Made by a program: the position numbers and the translations under genes | In this document: piece by piece, positions 51,840 through 60,161 of the stretch | Position numbering within the stretch: the stretch's first letter is position 1 | Layout: every line of letters begins with the position of its first letter | NCBI GenBank assembly: GCA_964482515.1 | Contig: CAYZXT010000006.1 | Span: forward strand, 1-64,000 | Reading direction: 5' to 3' | DNA: 64,000 nucleotides | Origin: CAYZXT01 sp964482515 | Lineage (GTDB): Bacteria > Elusimicrobiota > Elusimicrobia > FEN-1173 | Notes under the pieces: generated by a model | The model's database searches: none | What the model was told of the DNA's origin: nothing | The model's input: the letters and a program-made list of their open reading frames with translations, nothing else

Positions 51840-54036
51840 GAGGGGGATATTCTAGCGGTTTTGCGAGCAAATTACATTCGGCGGTTTTACCGTCGGTCCG
51901 CCATTCGACGGAGCCGTCGCGGCCCGTCACGAAAACCCGCGACCCGGGGAGCGCCGCCCCCGCCTCCCGGGACAACTCTTTCGAGGACGAAACGATCCAA
52001 CGGGGATTCGCGTCGGCCAGGAAATTCTCGTCCACCTCGCCCGCGCCGTGTCCCGGCGACTGGAGGACGGACAGCGGCTCCAGCAGAAGGGCCGCTATTT
52101 TCTTTTGCGCGCGCGGCGAAAGATCGTTGGCGAAGAGGGCCGTTTGGCCGCCGAGCGTGGCGGTCAAAGCGATCGACGGCAGGGCGCGCCACTCGACGGA
52201 ATCTTCGATCCACGCCTTTCCCGTCGCAAGGAAGCGGACCGGGATTTTCTTTTTCTGGAGGACCTTCCTAAGTTCCTTCATTTGGAAATTCTCCCAAACG
52301 GACTCCGGGCAAAGGAACTCGTCCACGGGAAATTCGCCCAGGACAGCGGACAATCCCGGCGCGTGGCGTGCATCCGCCCGCGTCAGGATGACGCGATGCA
52401 GCATGGCCACGGCGCGGCGGCGCAGGAACGGAACCAGTTTATAGGTCCCGAAGTTCGCGCCCCCGCCGTTCACCAGCGTCACCCGCCCCGCCGGGCTGGT
52501 GACGACCTGCGCGTCGCCCGCGCCCGCGTCCAGCCAGACGACGGAGAGGCGGCCCGCTTCGGGCTTCGACCGCGCCGCGTACAGCGCGGGCAAGCCGCAG
52601 GCCCAAATCGCGACGACCAAAAGCCAATGCCGCCGGAAATCGGGGCGCGGCGATGCGCTTTCCTCCGACCGCGGATGGATCGCGCCCCACACCAGGAACG
52701 TCGCGACCACGATCACTGAGAGAAGGGCGGTCTGCAGGCCGTTCCAGGGCGGCGTCCATTCCGCGCCGGGGACCTTCGCGAACAGCTCCACCGCGCGCCA
52801 GAGGCCCAGCGCGGATTTGTCCGTCAGCCACGCGGTCCCCGCGGCCAGCCAGCCGAGTCCCGACAAGTTCATCAGGGCCAGAATGACGCCGAGCGCCAAA
52901 CAAAATCCCGCCCAGGGAGCGGCCACCAGGTTCGCCAGCAAGCCGATCCAGCTGAAGCGGTGGAAATAATAGAGCAGCATGGGAGACAGGGCCAGCTGCG
53001 CCGCGAACCCGGTGAAGAAGATCGCCGCGGTCCAACGAACCCAAAGGCTGCGGTGGCGGACCAGGGATTCCAGGGCCGGCAGGCCAAGCAGGATCCCGAG
53101 CGTTGCCGAATAGGACATCTGAAATCCGGCCTCGAACAGCGCCGAGGGCCGGAGCGCCAGCAGGAGTCCCGCGGAAAGCGCCAACGCCTGGGCCAGCCGG
53201 TCCTCCCGCTCGATCAGCAGCGCGATCAAACCGAAGGTGACCATGACCGCGGCGCGGGTCACCGGGGGGTCCATGCCCGCCATGCCGGTGTAGATCCAGG
53301 CGCAGGGGATCGCGCCGACCAGGACCACCGCGCGCGGCAGACCCAGCATCCACCAGGCCGCCAGCGCCCAGAGCCCGATGATGAATCCCACGTTGGAGCC
53401 AGAGGCGACCAACAAGTGGTAGGTCCCGCTGCGGCGGAAGTCCCGGTCCATGTCCGGAAAACCCGCGGGCTTTTTACCGAGCACCAAACCTGAAACCAGT
53501 TCCGCGGCCGGGCGGCTCAAGCGGCGGCGGTAGACCTTCAAACAATTTCGGCGTAAGAAACTCAGCCAGCGTTTGGGAGACGACGCCGGCGCCTTCTCCA
53601 GCAGCCACCCCTTCTCCCGGGCCGCCAGCTTGGAAAAAATCCCGCGGCGCGCCCAGAAAGTCCGCGCGTCGAAGGACCCGGGGACCGTCGCCTGGGGGAA
53701 CGGCGAGAGTTTTCCCCGCAGGACAATCCGGTCTCCCCAGCCCGCGCCGTAGGGAAGCCGCTGAGCCTGGACGAGAATCCTTCCCGACACCTCCGCGGGA
53801 ACGCCGTATTCGGGCGTTATCTTCTCCGCCCGGAGGACGAAGCGGATGAAGCCGCGGCCGTAATCCGGGTCCCGATCCAGGCGGCCGACGACCCGCACGT
53901 TTTGTCCGGCGGCGAAGCGGTGCGGATCGCGCGGGCCGGGCGCGGGTTCCCATCCGCGGAAACGGCTGAAGGACAGAAAGGCCATGTAGAGGAGGACCAG
54001 CCCGATGAGCGGGCGGCGGAGAACGTAGGGACGCAA
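51832..54036 (-). CDS. ComEC/Rec2-family competence membrane protein with degenerate metallo-beta-lactamase domain
   Basis: A 734-residue protein. An N-terminal OB-like DUF4131 region (about 45-150) is followed by the polytopic competence domain (SGTYHLLVASGSNVGFIIG, DPPVTRAAVMVTFGLIAL, FQMSYSATLGILLGLP) that forms the DNA translocation channel in transformable bacteria. The C-terminal domain aligns with the ComEC MBL domain, but its metal motif is lost: where HxHxDH is expected it reads LTRADARHAPG, and DxGxGD is DAGAGD. The start is TTG at 54036 with AGAGG upstream. It is the first gene of an operon with glcDE and glcF, an odd pairing. DNA uptake is plausible; nuclease activity of the MBL domain is unlikely. 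Confidence 0.85.
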   Translation of the reverse strand: MRPYVLRRPLIGLVLLYMAFLSFSRFRGWEPAPGPRDPHRFAAGQNVRVVGRLDRDPDYGRGFIRFVLRAEKITPEYGVPAEVSGRILVQAQRLPYGAGWGDRIVLRGKLSPFPQATVPGSFDARTFWARRGIFSKLAAREKGWLLEKAPASSPKRWLSFLRRNCLKVYRRRLSRPAAELVSGLVLGKKPAGFPDMDRDFRRSGTYHLLVASGSNVGFIIGLWALAAWWMLGLPRAVVLVGAIPCAWIYTGMAGMDPPVTRAAVMVTFGLIALLIEREDRLAQALALSAGLLLALRPSALFEAGFQMSYSATLGILLGLPALESLVRHRSLWVRWTAAIFFTGFAAQLALSPMLLYYFHRFSWIGLLANLVAAPWAGFCLALGVILALMNLSGLGWLAAGTAWLTDKSALGLWRAVELFAKVPGAEWTPPWNGLQTALLSVIVVATFLVWGAIHPRSEESASPRPDFRRHWLLVVAIWACGLPALYAARSKPEAGRLSVVWLDAGAGDAQVVTSPAGRVTLVNGGGANFGTYKLVPFLRRRAVAMLHRVILTRADARHAPGLSAVLGEFPVDEFLCPESVWENFQMKELRKVLQKKKIPVRFLATGKAWIEDSVEWRALPSIALTATLGGQTALFANDLSPRAQKKIAALLLEPLSVLQSPGHGAGEVDENFLADANPRWIVSSSKELSREAGAALPGSRVFVTGRDGSVEWRTDGKTAECNLLAKPLEYPPRE

Positions 54037-54070
54037 AGCGAACCTCTCGGCGGGGGTGAGGATGAAATTC

Positions 54071-54096
54071 GTCCTCCCGGTTTTCGCCGGAATGAC
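54071..54096. repeat. Half REP-like element
   Basis: GTCCTCCCGG-TTTTCG-CCGGAATGAC resembles one hairpin of the element at 33078-33136, including the terminal GGAATGAC. It lies in the gap between the HAMP protein gene and comEC. Confidence 0.5.
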
Positions 54097-54134
54097 GGAT
54101 TAGTTTTGGGGTGTTGGGGTGGAACTGCGGAAAA

Positions 54135-54722
54135 TCAGGCTTTGAAACTGTTGGTGATGGAATCCACTTCCGTTTTGATTTCTTTCAAGCGGCTGACAAG
54201 CTCCGGCGAGACGGACTTTCCCTGCACGAGCTCGTTCAATGCCCTGGAAATCTTCTCCGCCAAGTGGCGGTCCTTGACGACGCGGCCCTGAAGCGATTCC
54301 AGCATGCGGTTGAATTCATCCTGTAAATCCATGAGTTCGTCGCCCTTGCGCAGGTGTACGCGGTAGGTCAGGTCGCCGCCGCCCACGACTTTGGCGGACT
54401 GTTCGAAGCGGTAGATGGGTCCGGCGAGTTTGTGAGAGAGGAAGACCGTCACCACGCCGACCACCACCAGATAGATCACCAGTTTGGCGAGGAGGACCTT
54501 GTTGTTATTGAGGAAGAGCTCGTAGAGCCCTGGGTCCATCAGGTCGCTGACGACGTCCCGGCCGAACAAATAGTAAATGTCCCCCATGATGAGGCAGACG
54601 GCCAGGAGGATGGAGATCATGACGAGCAAAATGAACTTGGATTGAAGGCCCTTTTTGATGATCAGGGTGCCGCGTTTGATGCGTTTCATTTGGGTGAGCG
54701 GACGGACCTGGACGGATTCCAT
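54135..54722 (-). CDS. HAMP-domain membrane protein without output domain
   Basis: A 195-residue protein with two TM segments (about residues 30-52 FILLVMISILLAVCLIMGDIY and 78-97), enclosing a short extracytoplasmic loop. A HAMP domain follows (LAGPIYRFEQSAKVVGGGDLTYRVHLRKGDEL), then a coiled-coil tail with no kinase, methyl-accepting or cyclase domain. Such truncated HAMP proteins may relay signals to partners, but no cognate kinase is adjacent. It is monocistronic, with TAGTTT 6 nt before the ATG and no Shine-Dalgarno. Confidence 0.8.
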   Translation of the reverse strand: MESVQVRPLTQMKRIKRGTLIIKKGLQSKFILLVMISILLAVCLIMGDIYYLFGRDVVSDLMDPGLYELFLNNNKVLLAKLVIYLVVVGVVTVFLSHKLAGPIYRFEQSAKVVGGGDLTYRVHLRKGDELMDLQDEFNRMLESLQGRVVKDRHLAEKISRALNELVQGKSVSPELVSRLKEIKTEVDSITNSFKA

Positions 54723-54728
54723 AGAGTA

Positions 54729-54734
54729 AAACTA
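54729..54734 (-). promoter_or_regulatory. -10-like TAGTTT, 6 nt before the HAMP gene (leaderless type)
   Basis: On the minus strand, TAGTTT is followed by TACTCT and ATG. No ribosome-binding sequence is present. Confidence 0.35.
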
Positions 54735-54759
54735 ACAGAGGAACGGCGGTTTGTCAACG

Positions 54760-55773
54760 TCAAAACTTCCAGCGCGCCTGGACGCCGCCGACATCCCCCC
54801 GCATGAGAGGGGCGAGCTCAAGCTGAGCCTGTTTTCCTTCCGGGCGCGGAGCGCGGCCCCGGTTCACCGCGATCTTGGCGAACAAATATCCCATATAGAT
54901 GGAAAGCGGGTAATCGCTGTACCAATGGACGCCGTTGTTCACCATCTCATAGGCCAGGCCGGCCATCAGCGTGTACCCCACGGGGCGGATGAATTTATAT
55001 TCGGGATAATTTTCCGCGATCACCGTGGTGGTGATCAGGGCCGTGGGAAGATGTCCTGACGGGAAGGCGTCGTAATAGTTGGTGCGTTTGGCGTATTTCC
55101 GCTGGTTCGGGAAGAAACGCCAGCGCCCGCGCTTCTTCGACAGCGTGTTGGGATTTTCACGCCCGGTGGAATGCTTCAACGCCTGAACAACGATGCCGTT
55201 GGCGATGATGGCTTCGACCAACTGGCTGGACGTCTGGAGCGCGCGGTAGTCGTCCTTCAACCACCCGTAGGTCAGGAAACTGCCCGCGATGGTGAAATGG
55301 GTGATGCCGTCTCCGAGGAAATACAGCGCTGTCCCCAAGTTATAGGGGCCGCTGAGGCGGATCTTATAATCGACGCCGGGGACGGTCGTTTTAAAAAAAG
55401 GTTTTTGCACGCCGCTGTGGGAAACGCTCCATTTGTCCCCCAACTTCCAGCTGTTCTCAAACAGGTATTGGTCGTAGGAGATGAGCAGCACCGTGCTTGC
55501 CGTCACCGCGGCCAGGGGCCAGAGGCTGTCCTTGCTGACGGTGAACCTCCAGAACTTTTTCTGGTCGTCCACCTGGTACTTCAGCCAGGAAAAGACGCGG
55601 GGCTTTTCGTAGACATAACCGCCGTGGACTTGCGTGGCCGTCGATGAAAAAACGCCGGCCGCCGCTCCAGTGGAAGAAGACAGGTCGGACGGGACCGTTT
55701 CCTCCGCACGCAACGGGAGGCGCATCCGTCCTAACAAAAGCCCCATGAAGAGGAACGTCATTTTCCTGTTCAT
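54760..55773 (-). CDS. PAP2-superfamily protein with altered catalytic motifs
   Basis: A 337-residue secreted or membrane-associated protein with a short signal-like start (MNRKMTFLFMGLLLG). The PAP2 core lies at about 165-315. Motif 1 reads KHSTGRENP where KxxxxxxRP is expected, so the Arg is Asn. Motif 2 FPSGH is intact. Motif 3 has His and Asp (HWYSD), but the Ser-Arg pair is Glu-Met. The start overlaps the stop of the intact PAP2 gene as TGATG. Probably a diverged lipid-phosphate phosphatase paralogue, perhaps a non-catalytic partner. The N-terminal 100 residues have no recognised domain. Confidence 0.75.
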   Translation of the reverse strand: MNRKMTFLFMGLLLGRMRLPLRAEETVPSDLSSSTGAAAGVFSSTATQVHGGYVYEKPRVFSWLKYQVDDQKKFWRFTVSKDSLWPLAAVTASTVLLISYDQYLFENSWKLGDKWSVSHSGVQKPFFKTTVPGVDYKIRLSGPYNLGTALYFLGDGITHFTIAGSFLTYGWLKDDYRALQTSSQLVEAIIANGIVVQALKHSTGRENPNTLSKKRGRWRFFPNQRKYAKRTNYYDAFPSGHLPTALITTTVIAENYPEYKFIRPVGYTLMAGLAYEMVNNGVHWYSDYPLSIYMGYLFAKIAVNRGRAPRPEGKQAQLELAPLMRGDVGGVQARWKF

Positions 55774-56549
55774 CAGAAACTCTGCGCGAAGTAAATCCCG
55801 CGACCGTCCGTATAAAGGCTCCTCATCCTGCCCGACCGCTTCTCCCATCGGGACACGCTTTTCCCCACCCACGTCCCGAGCAGCGCGCCCGCCACCACGT
55901 CGCTGGCCCAGTGGTTGTTTTGATAGATGCGGCCCACGCCCACCGTGGCGGCATAGCCGTAACTCAAGAAATCCACCCAGAAATTATCGTATTCGTCGGC
56001 GACGACCGAAGCCATGGCGAAGGCCGTGGTGGCGTGACCGGAGGGAAAAGACGCCCGGGAAGTCTTGCTGCCCCGGAAAGGCCGGTACTCGTCGGCGTCA
56101 TCCCCGGTGTAGGGCCGGTTGCGGCCGACAAGCCCTTTCACGGCGAGGACCAGGAGCCCGCTCGCCACCGCGGCCTCGACGCCCGCCACGCCAACGCGTT
56201 TCGCCCGCTCGGAACCGGCGATGGCGCCACCGGCGTAAATCAACCCGGACATGCCGATGGTGACGTGCGGTTCCCCTATCAGTTCCCCGATGGTTCCGCG
56301 CCGGCCGAAACGTCCGGTACCTAGGATTTTGTCGATGCTGTTATTACCGTGCGTGCTGACTTCCCTGTGAACGGACCGATCGACCAGGAGCGTCGCCCCT
56401 ACCAATCCGCCCGCCGCGGCCCAGGGAACCCAGGAAGGAACGGCCTTCGCCGGCGCGGGTTCCTCCGCGCGCAGCCCCGCCGATGAAATGAAAAGCGCGG
56501 CACATAAAACCATCGCCGCGCGATGCTGAAACCTGTTCCCATCCCCCAT
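55773..56549 (-). CDS. PAP2-family membrane/periplasmic phosphatase
   Basis: A 258-residue protein with an N-terminal signal or anchor (AAMVLCAALFISSAG) and a complete acid-phosphatase signature: KGLVGRNRP, FPSGHATTAF and GRIYQNNHWASDVVAG, which supply the Lys/Arg, nucleophilic-His support and catalytic His-Asp residues. Family members remove phosphate from undecaprenyl pyrophosphate, phosphatidic acid or lipid A. ATG 56549 was chosen with GGGGGAA nearby; an internal ATG before MVLC is also possible. It lies 2 nt downstream of the Nudix gene. Confidence 0.82.
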   Translation of the reverse strand: MGDGNRFQHRAAMVLCAALFISSAGLRAEEPAPAKAVPSWVPWAAAGGLVGATLLVDRSVHREVSTHGNNSIDKILGTGRFGRRGTIGELIGEPHVTIGMSGLIYAGGAIAGSERAKRVGVAGVEAAVASGLLVLAVKGLVGRNRPYTGDDADEYRPFRGSKTSRASFPSGHATTAFAMASVVADEYDNFWVDFLSYGYAATVGVGRIYQNNHWASDVVAGALLGTWVGKSVSRWEKRSGRMRSLYTDGRGIYFAQSF

Positions 56550-56551
56550 TA

Positions 56552-57172
56552 TTATTTCCCCCTGCGGTCCCTCGCCCAATCCCGCAGGGCATGGAAGGTG
56601 CTGCGGAAAGCCAGGCCCTCCCACGGGATCTCCTCCGGATAAAAAGCCTTTACGCTCATGGTTTCGTGTCCCGCCCGGGGCGCCGGGCCAAACACTTCAC
56701 CGCGGTAGACCACCGTCACCACGCCCGCGTCCTTATAGGAATAGACGCCGTGCAGCCCCGCCAGCCGGACTTTGGCGCGGATTTCCTCCCGGGTTTCGCG
56801 AACGGCGCCCTGCTCGACGGTCTCGCCCAGTTCCAGGTACCCGCCGGGGATGGCCCATTTCCCCCGCGCCGGCTCGATGTCGCGGCGGAGCAGATAAACT
56901 TTTTCGCCCCGCGTCGGGATCACGGCCACGACGATGTGCGGGTTTTGATAGGCCACGAACTTGCACGTTTGGCAGACCAACCGGTTGTTGCGCTCGGCTT
57001 TCAGATAGGTGGCGACCAGCGGGCCGGCGCATTTGTGGCAGAACTTCACGCGGGCCACGGCGTATTTGTACCAAGTCGGGGGCATGGGGCGCGCGCGGAA
57101 CCTCTCCATGATCTTCCGCTCCAGGGCGGGCGTGAGGAGGAAGGCGGACTTAACGCGCGGGCGCTTGGTCAT
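56552..57172 (-). CDS. Zinc-ribbon Nudix hydrolase
   Basis: A 206-residue protein. An N-terminal zinc ribbon has two CxxC knuckles (CHKCAGPL and CQTCKFVAY), as in NADH pyrophosphatase-like Nudix proteins. The complete Nudix box is GGYLELGETVEQGAVRETREEI, read as GX5EX7REXXEEI. Substrates of this subgroup include NADH-, ADP-ribose- or nucleotide-linked diphosphates. The ATG lies 23 nt inside the end of the DUF309 gene. The order nth-DUF309-Nudix suggests housekeeping/sanitation functions. Confidence 0.85.
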   Translation of the reverse strand: MTKRPRVKSAFLLTPALERKIMERFRARPMPPTWYKYAVARVKFCHKCAGPLVATYLKAERNNRLVCQTCKFVAYQNPHIVVAVIPTRGEKVYLLRRDIEPARGKWAIPGGYLELGETVEQGAVRETREEIRAKVRLAGLHGVYSYKDAGVVTVVYRGEVFGPAPRAGHETMSVKAFYPEEIPWEGLAFRSTFHALRDWARDRRGK

Positions 57173-57566
57173 GGAGTTGGATTAGGAAAATGCGGTCCGG
57201 CGTGAAGGGGACCTTGACCGGGCCCGGGTGGCCGCGGCCGTCCAGGTCGTCCAGGTCGGCGGCGACGATCTCCCGCAAACTATGATTAAAGTTATCGCGA
57301 AGTTGTTTCAAATCGATCCCCTGGAAAAAATCGCCGTAGGGCGACAACAGCTGGATCCCTGTGTCGTGGAGGATGCGCGCGCCGCGCAGGTTGCCGTTCC
57401 GGAAATGGTGCAGCGACGACGTCACCTGGATGAGCCCCCGGTAAAAATCCTTGGACGAATCGTGGGTGTCGTGCCAAAGCGCTTCCCAATCTTCGTGCGC
57501 CTCGAAGTAATCCTGCCGGTTGAAATACTCGATGCCCTTGAGATAGCGTGGATCGTAATCGGCCAC
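57150..57566 (-). CDS. DUF309 family protein
   Basis: A 138-residue helical protein with the DUF309 signature (GIEYFNRQDYFEAHEDWEALWHD, FYRGLIQVTSSLHHFRNGNLRGA). Its conserved His/Glu residues suggest a metal or nucleotide site, but no activity is established. The start is GTG at 57566, one base after the nth stop. The C-terminal 25 residues overlap the Nudix start and are poorly conserved in appearance. Confidence 0.8.
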   Translation of the reverse strand: MADYDPRYLKGIEYFNRQDYFEAHEDWEALWHDTHDSSKDFYRGLIQVTSSLHHFRNGNLRGARILHDTGIQLLSPYGDFFQGIDLKQLRDNFNHSLREIVAADLDDLDGRGHPGPVKVPFTPDRIFLIQLHDQAPAR

Positions 57567-57567
57567 T

Positions 57568-58218
57568 TTATTTCTTCTTGGCGAAGGCGGGGAATTTGAA
57601 GGCCGCCGGGCATAATTTGTTCACCGGGCATTCCGGGCAAAGCGGCGTCGGGGCCTTGCAGATTTGCCGCCCATGGGTGATGATGGCGTGGGAATACCAG
57701 ATCCAATCTTTCTGCGGGACGACCTTCATCAGGTCCTGCTCGATCTTCACCGGGTCCGAATGCTTGGTGAACCCCAGCCGGCCGGAAACGCGCCGCACGT
57801 GCGTATCCACCACCACGCCGAGCGCGATGCCGTAGGCCACTCCCAGAACAACGTTGGCGGTCTTGCGGGCGACGCCACGCAGCTTCAGCAATTCCTCCAT
57901 GGTCTTGGGCACCCGGCCGCCGTGGGTCTCCGCGACCGCGCGGCTCGTCAGCACGACGGACATGGCCTTGCTGTGATAGAAACCCGTTGAGCGGATGATG
58001 TTTTCCACGTCGGGCAGAGGCGCCGTGCCGAGGGCCTTGGGCGTGGGATATTTTTTGAAGAGGGCGGGAGTCACCATGTTGACGCGGACGTCGGTGCATT
58101 GGGCGGACAGGATCGTGGCGACCAGCAGCTCCCAGGCGTTGCGGTGCGTCAGCGCGCATTCCGCACCGGGATAGGCCTTCTTGAGGATCGACAGAATCTT
58201 GGCGGCGTTGGTCGACAT
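57568..58218 (-). CDS. nth: Endonuclease III (DNA glycosylase/AP lyase)
   Basis: A 216-residue base-excision-repair enzyme that removes oxidised pyrimidines. Seen: the helix-hairpin-helix LRGVARKTANVVLGVAYG with catalytic Lys, catalytic Asp in VVDTHVRRVSGRLG, and a C-terminal 4Fe-4S loop with four Cys (CKAPTPLCPECPVNKLC). ATG 58218 is preferred: it gives the usual N-terminus. A longer start at 58260 would overlap the divergent gene's start codon. It heads the operon nth-DUF309-Nudix-PAP2-PAP2. Confidence 0.9.
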   Translation of the reverse strand: MSTNAAKILSILKKAYPGAECALTHRNAWELLVATILSAQCTDVRVNMVTPALFKKYPTPKALGTAPLPDVENIIRSTGFYHSKAMSVVLTSRAVAETHGGRVPKTMEELLKLRGVARKTANVVLGVAYGIALGVVVDTHVRRVSGRLGFTKHSDPVKIEQDLMKVVPQKDWIWYSHAIITHGRQICKAPTPLCPECPVNKLCPAAFKFPAFAKKK

Positions 58219-58246
58219 GGTCTGGGAACACTTCACCTGGGTTTTG

Positions 58247-58252
58247 TACAAT
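58247..58252 (+). promoter_or_regulatory. -10-like TACAAT, 6 nt before the adenosyltransferase gene (leaderless type)
   Basis: TACAAT is followed by GCTTCC and ATG 58259. It lies within the self-complementary TTGTACAA, so the same bases could serve the divergent nth promoter. No Shine-Dalgarno is present. Confidence 0.45.
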
Positions 58253-58258
58253 GCTTCC

Positions 58259-58807
58259 ATGAAAATCTACACCAAAGTCGGCGACGGCGGGAACACGTTC
58301 CTGTTCGGCGGCAAGAAAGTCGCGAAGAACGACCCGCGGGTGGAAAGCTACGGCGACGTGGACGAGCTCAATTGTTTCCTGGGCTGGGCCAAGACGCAGA
58401 TCAAAGGGCCGGACCTGATCGAAAAGTTGGATGTCGTGCAGGACGAACTGTTCGTCCTGGGCGCGGACCTGGCGACGCCGGCCGGAACGAAATCACCGAA
58501 GAAGGTCCCGCGCATCACGCGCCGCAACGTGGCGCGGTTGGAAAAAGAAATCGACGAACTTGAAATGACCCTGCCGCCCCTGCGGACCTTCATCCTGCCG
58601 GGCGGACATCCCGGCGGAGCGTCCCTGCACTTGGCCCGCGCCGTCTGCCGGCGGGCCGAGCGCGCCTGCATTCCGCTCCTGAAGGCCGGCGCCGTCAGCC
58701 TCAACGCGCAAATCTACTTGAACCGCCTGTCCGATTACCTTTTCGTCCTGGCCCGCGCCGTCAACCACCGCGAGCGCTGGCCGGAAACCCCCTGGCACCC
58801 GAAGTAA
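58259..58807 (+). CDS. PduO-type ATP:cob(I)alamin adenosyltransferase
   Basis: A 182-residue enzyme that makes adenosylcobalamin from ATP and reduced corrinoid. Seen: N-terminal ATP loop KIYTKVGDGGNTFLFGGKK, YGDVDELNCFLGWAKT, the central FILPGGHPGGASLHLARAVCRRAER, and LNRLSDYLFVLARAVN. The length is typical of single-domain PduO/MMAB proteins. It implies that a B12-dependent enzyme operates in this organism, and makes cobalamin one candidate ligand for the TonB receptors elsewhere in the window. It converges with the SH3/propeller gene, 10 nt apart. Confidence 0.92.
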   Translation: MKIYTKVGDGGNTFLFGGKKVAKNDPRVESYGDVDELNCFLGWAKTQIKGPDLIEKLDVVQDELFVLGADLATPAGTKSPKKVPRITRRNVARLEKEIDELEMTLPPLRTFILPGGHPGGASLHLARAVCRRAERACIPLLKAGAVSLNAQIYLNRLSDYLFVLARAVNHRERWPETPWHPK

Positions 58808-58817
58808 ACCCGTCTTT

Positions 58818-60101
58818 TTATTCTTTCACCGTCGCCGTGAAAAGAAGGTTTTTCCCTTTGACCATCTTTGAATAGACGACCCTGCTTCCGTCCGGCGAAA
58901 AGGACACGGTCGTCCAATTTTCGCTTTTCGGGACCACGAGCCTGAGCGGCTTTCCCGACGCGTATTTATACAGCTTGATGGGAGCGTAGGACTTATACGG
59001 CATGTGGGTGTAAACGTACAGAATGTCCTCCCGCTGCGTGTCCGCGAACCGGATGATCGGCCCGGAGATATCGAAGAGGTGCTCGACGGAATTTTCCCAG
59101 ATCCGGTCGACCGAATAGGCTGCATCGTCGCCCTTGGGATAATAAATGAGCGGGCGGGGGCCCATGCCCCCGAAACCTGGATCGGTCACCAGCCCGGCCC
59201 AAGGGGCCGAAGCGCGCGATACCCAGAACGGGATCGACGAAACGGACCGGTCATCATTCTTCATGACGCGTATCTCCGGGATGAACTGGCGCCCTGAGGC
59301 GCGATCATCGTAATAGCAGGCGTAAAACCGCCGGTTGTAATTGCTAAAGACAAACCGGCTCGAGATATGTTCCGGATAGTCCGATATTTCCCTAAGGATC
59401 CTCAATACGTCCGGGTCCTTCCGGTACATATGTTCCAAACGTTTGATGTCTCCGCCGGGATCCCCGCGGCCCCACGCATTATCGGTGACGGCAAGCCCGG
59501 CCGATCCGTCAAACGCGTATTCAATCTGATAGGACCGGTCGACCCCGTTGTGCATGTTGATGAAGAGGAGGTTGTTTGATTTCCATCCAAGGCCGGCGAA
59601 ATGCGGCCCCACCAAAAACCGCGTGGACAAGAAGGCCTTGGATTTTTTTGTCTTCGTGTCGTACACGAGCAGGTCATGGGCCCTGACTCCGGAGGACGGA
59701 TTGGATTCCGCGTAGGCCACCTTGGTCATGTCCGGAGAGATAGCGGGAGTAAACACTTCCTTCGAACCGTCGGTGATCTGCTGTACGTCGACGAGCGTGA
59801 ACCCCGCGGCGCTGGTCTCGAAGGTCAGCTTTCCGCCGAAAACCCAGCCCGTCAGGCCGGTGGACGTTTGGATGAAATACCAGCGGCCCTCCAGGCCGTC
59901 CATGGTCGCGGTGTAGGTGGTCTTGTTGAAAATCTCCGCCCGCTCGCCCTTGGACAGGTAGCCCCGGACTTCCGGCTTCTCGCTGATGTAGGTTTGGATC
60001 ACCACCTTGTCCGCCTTTGACACGACCGAATCGGCCCGCAGGACGCCGGCGCAGGAAAGGACGAGCGCCGCCGCCAGGATGAAATGTTTTTTTTGAGTCA
60101 T
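58818..60101 (-). CDS. Exported SH3-like plus beta-propeller (PD40/TolB-like) protein
   Basis: A 427-residue protein with signal peptide MTQKKHFILAAALVLSCAGVLRA. Residues about 30-95 form a bacterial SH3-like domain (KGERAEIFNKTTYTATMDGLEGRWYFIQTSTGLTGWV). The rest has beta-propeller repeats (FTPAISPDMTKVAYAES, VSFSPDGSRVVYSK) like TolB/PD40 blades. It probably binds cell wall or envelope components; no catalytic motif is seen. Its ATG overlaps the stop of a 17-codon ORF (ATGA), with GGGGACGAG upstream as a possible Shine-Dalgarno. Confidence 0.75.
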   Translation of the reverse strand: MTQKKHFILAAALVLSCAGVLRADSVVSKADKVVIQTYISEKPEVRGYLSKGERAEIFNKTTYTATMDGLEGRWYFIQTSTGLTGWVFGGKLTFETSAAGFTLVDVQQITDGSKEVFTPAISPDMTKVAYAESNPSSGVRAHDLLVYDTKTKKSKAFLSTRFLVGPHFAGLGWKSNNLLFINMHNGVDRSYQIEYAFDGSAGLAVTDNAWGRGDPGGDIKRLEHMYRKDPDVLRILREISDYPEHISSRFVFSNYNRRFYACYYDDRASGRQFIPEIRVMKNDDRSVSSIPFWVSRASAPWAGLVTDPGFGGMGPRPLIYYPKGDDAAYSVDRIWENSVEHLFDISGPIIRFADTQREDILYVYTHMPYKSYAPIKLYKYASGKPLRLVVPKSENWTTVSFSPDGSRVVYSKMVKGKNLLFTATVKE

Positions 60102-60151
60102 TGTTTCTCGTCCCCTTCAATCCTATCGATGATCTTCTGATCGCCCTTCAT
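60098..60151 (-). CDS. Possible 17-residue leader ORF coupled to the SH3/propeller gene
   Basis: ATG 60151 is preceded by a strong TAGGAGGG with 5 nt spacing and reads MKGDQKIIDRIEGDEKQ. Its TGA overlaps the ATG of the propeller gene as ATGA. The upstream TAG of the Shine-Dalgarno is the HEPN gene stop. The geometry matches real operon genes in this window. The peptide is hydrophilic and has no known homologue that I recognise. Confidence 0.4.
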   Translation of the reverse strand: MKGDQKIIDRIEGDEKQ

Positions 60152-60161
60152 GGAATCCCTC

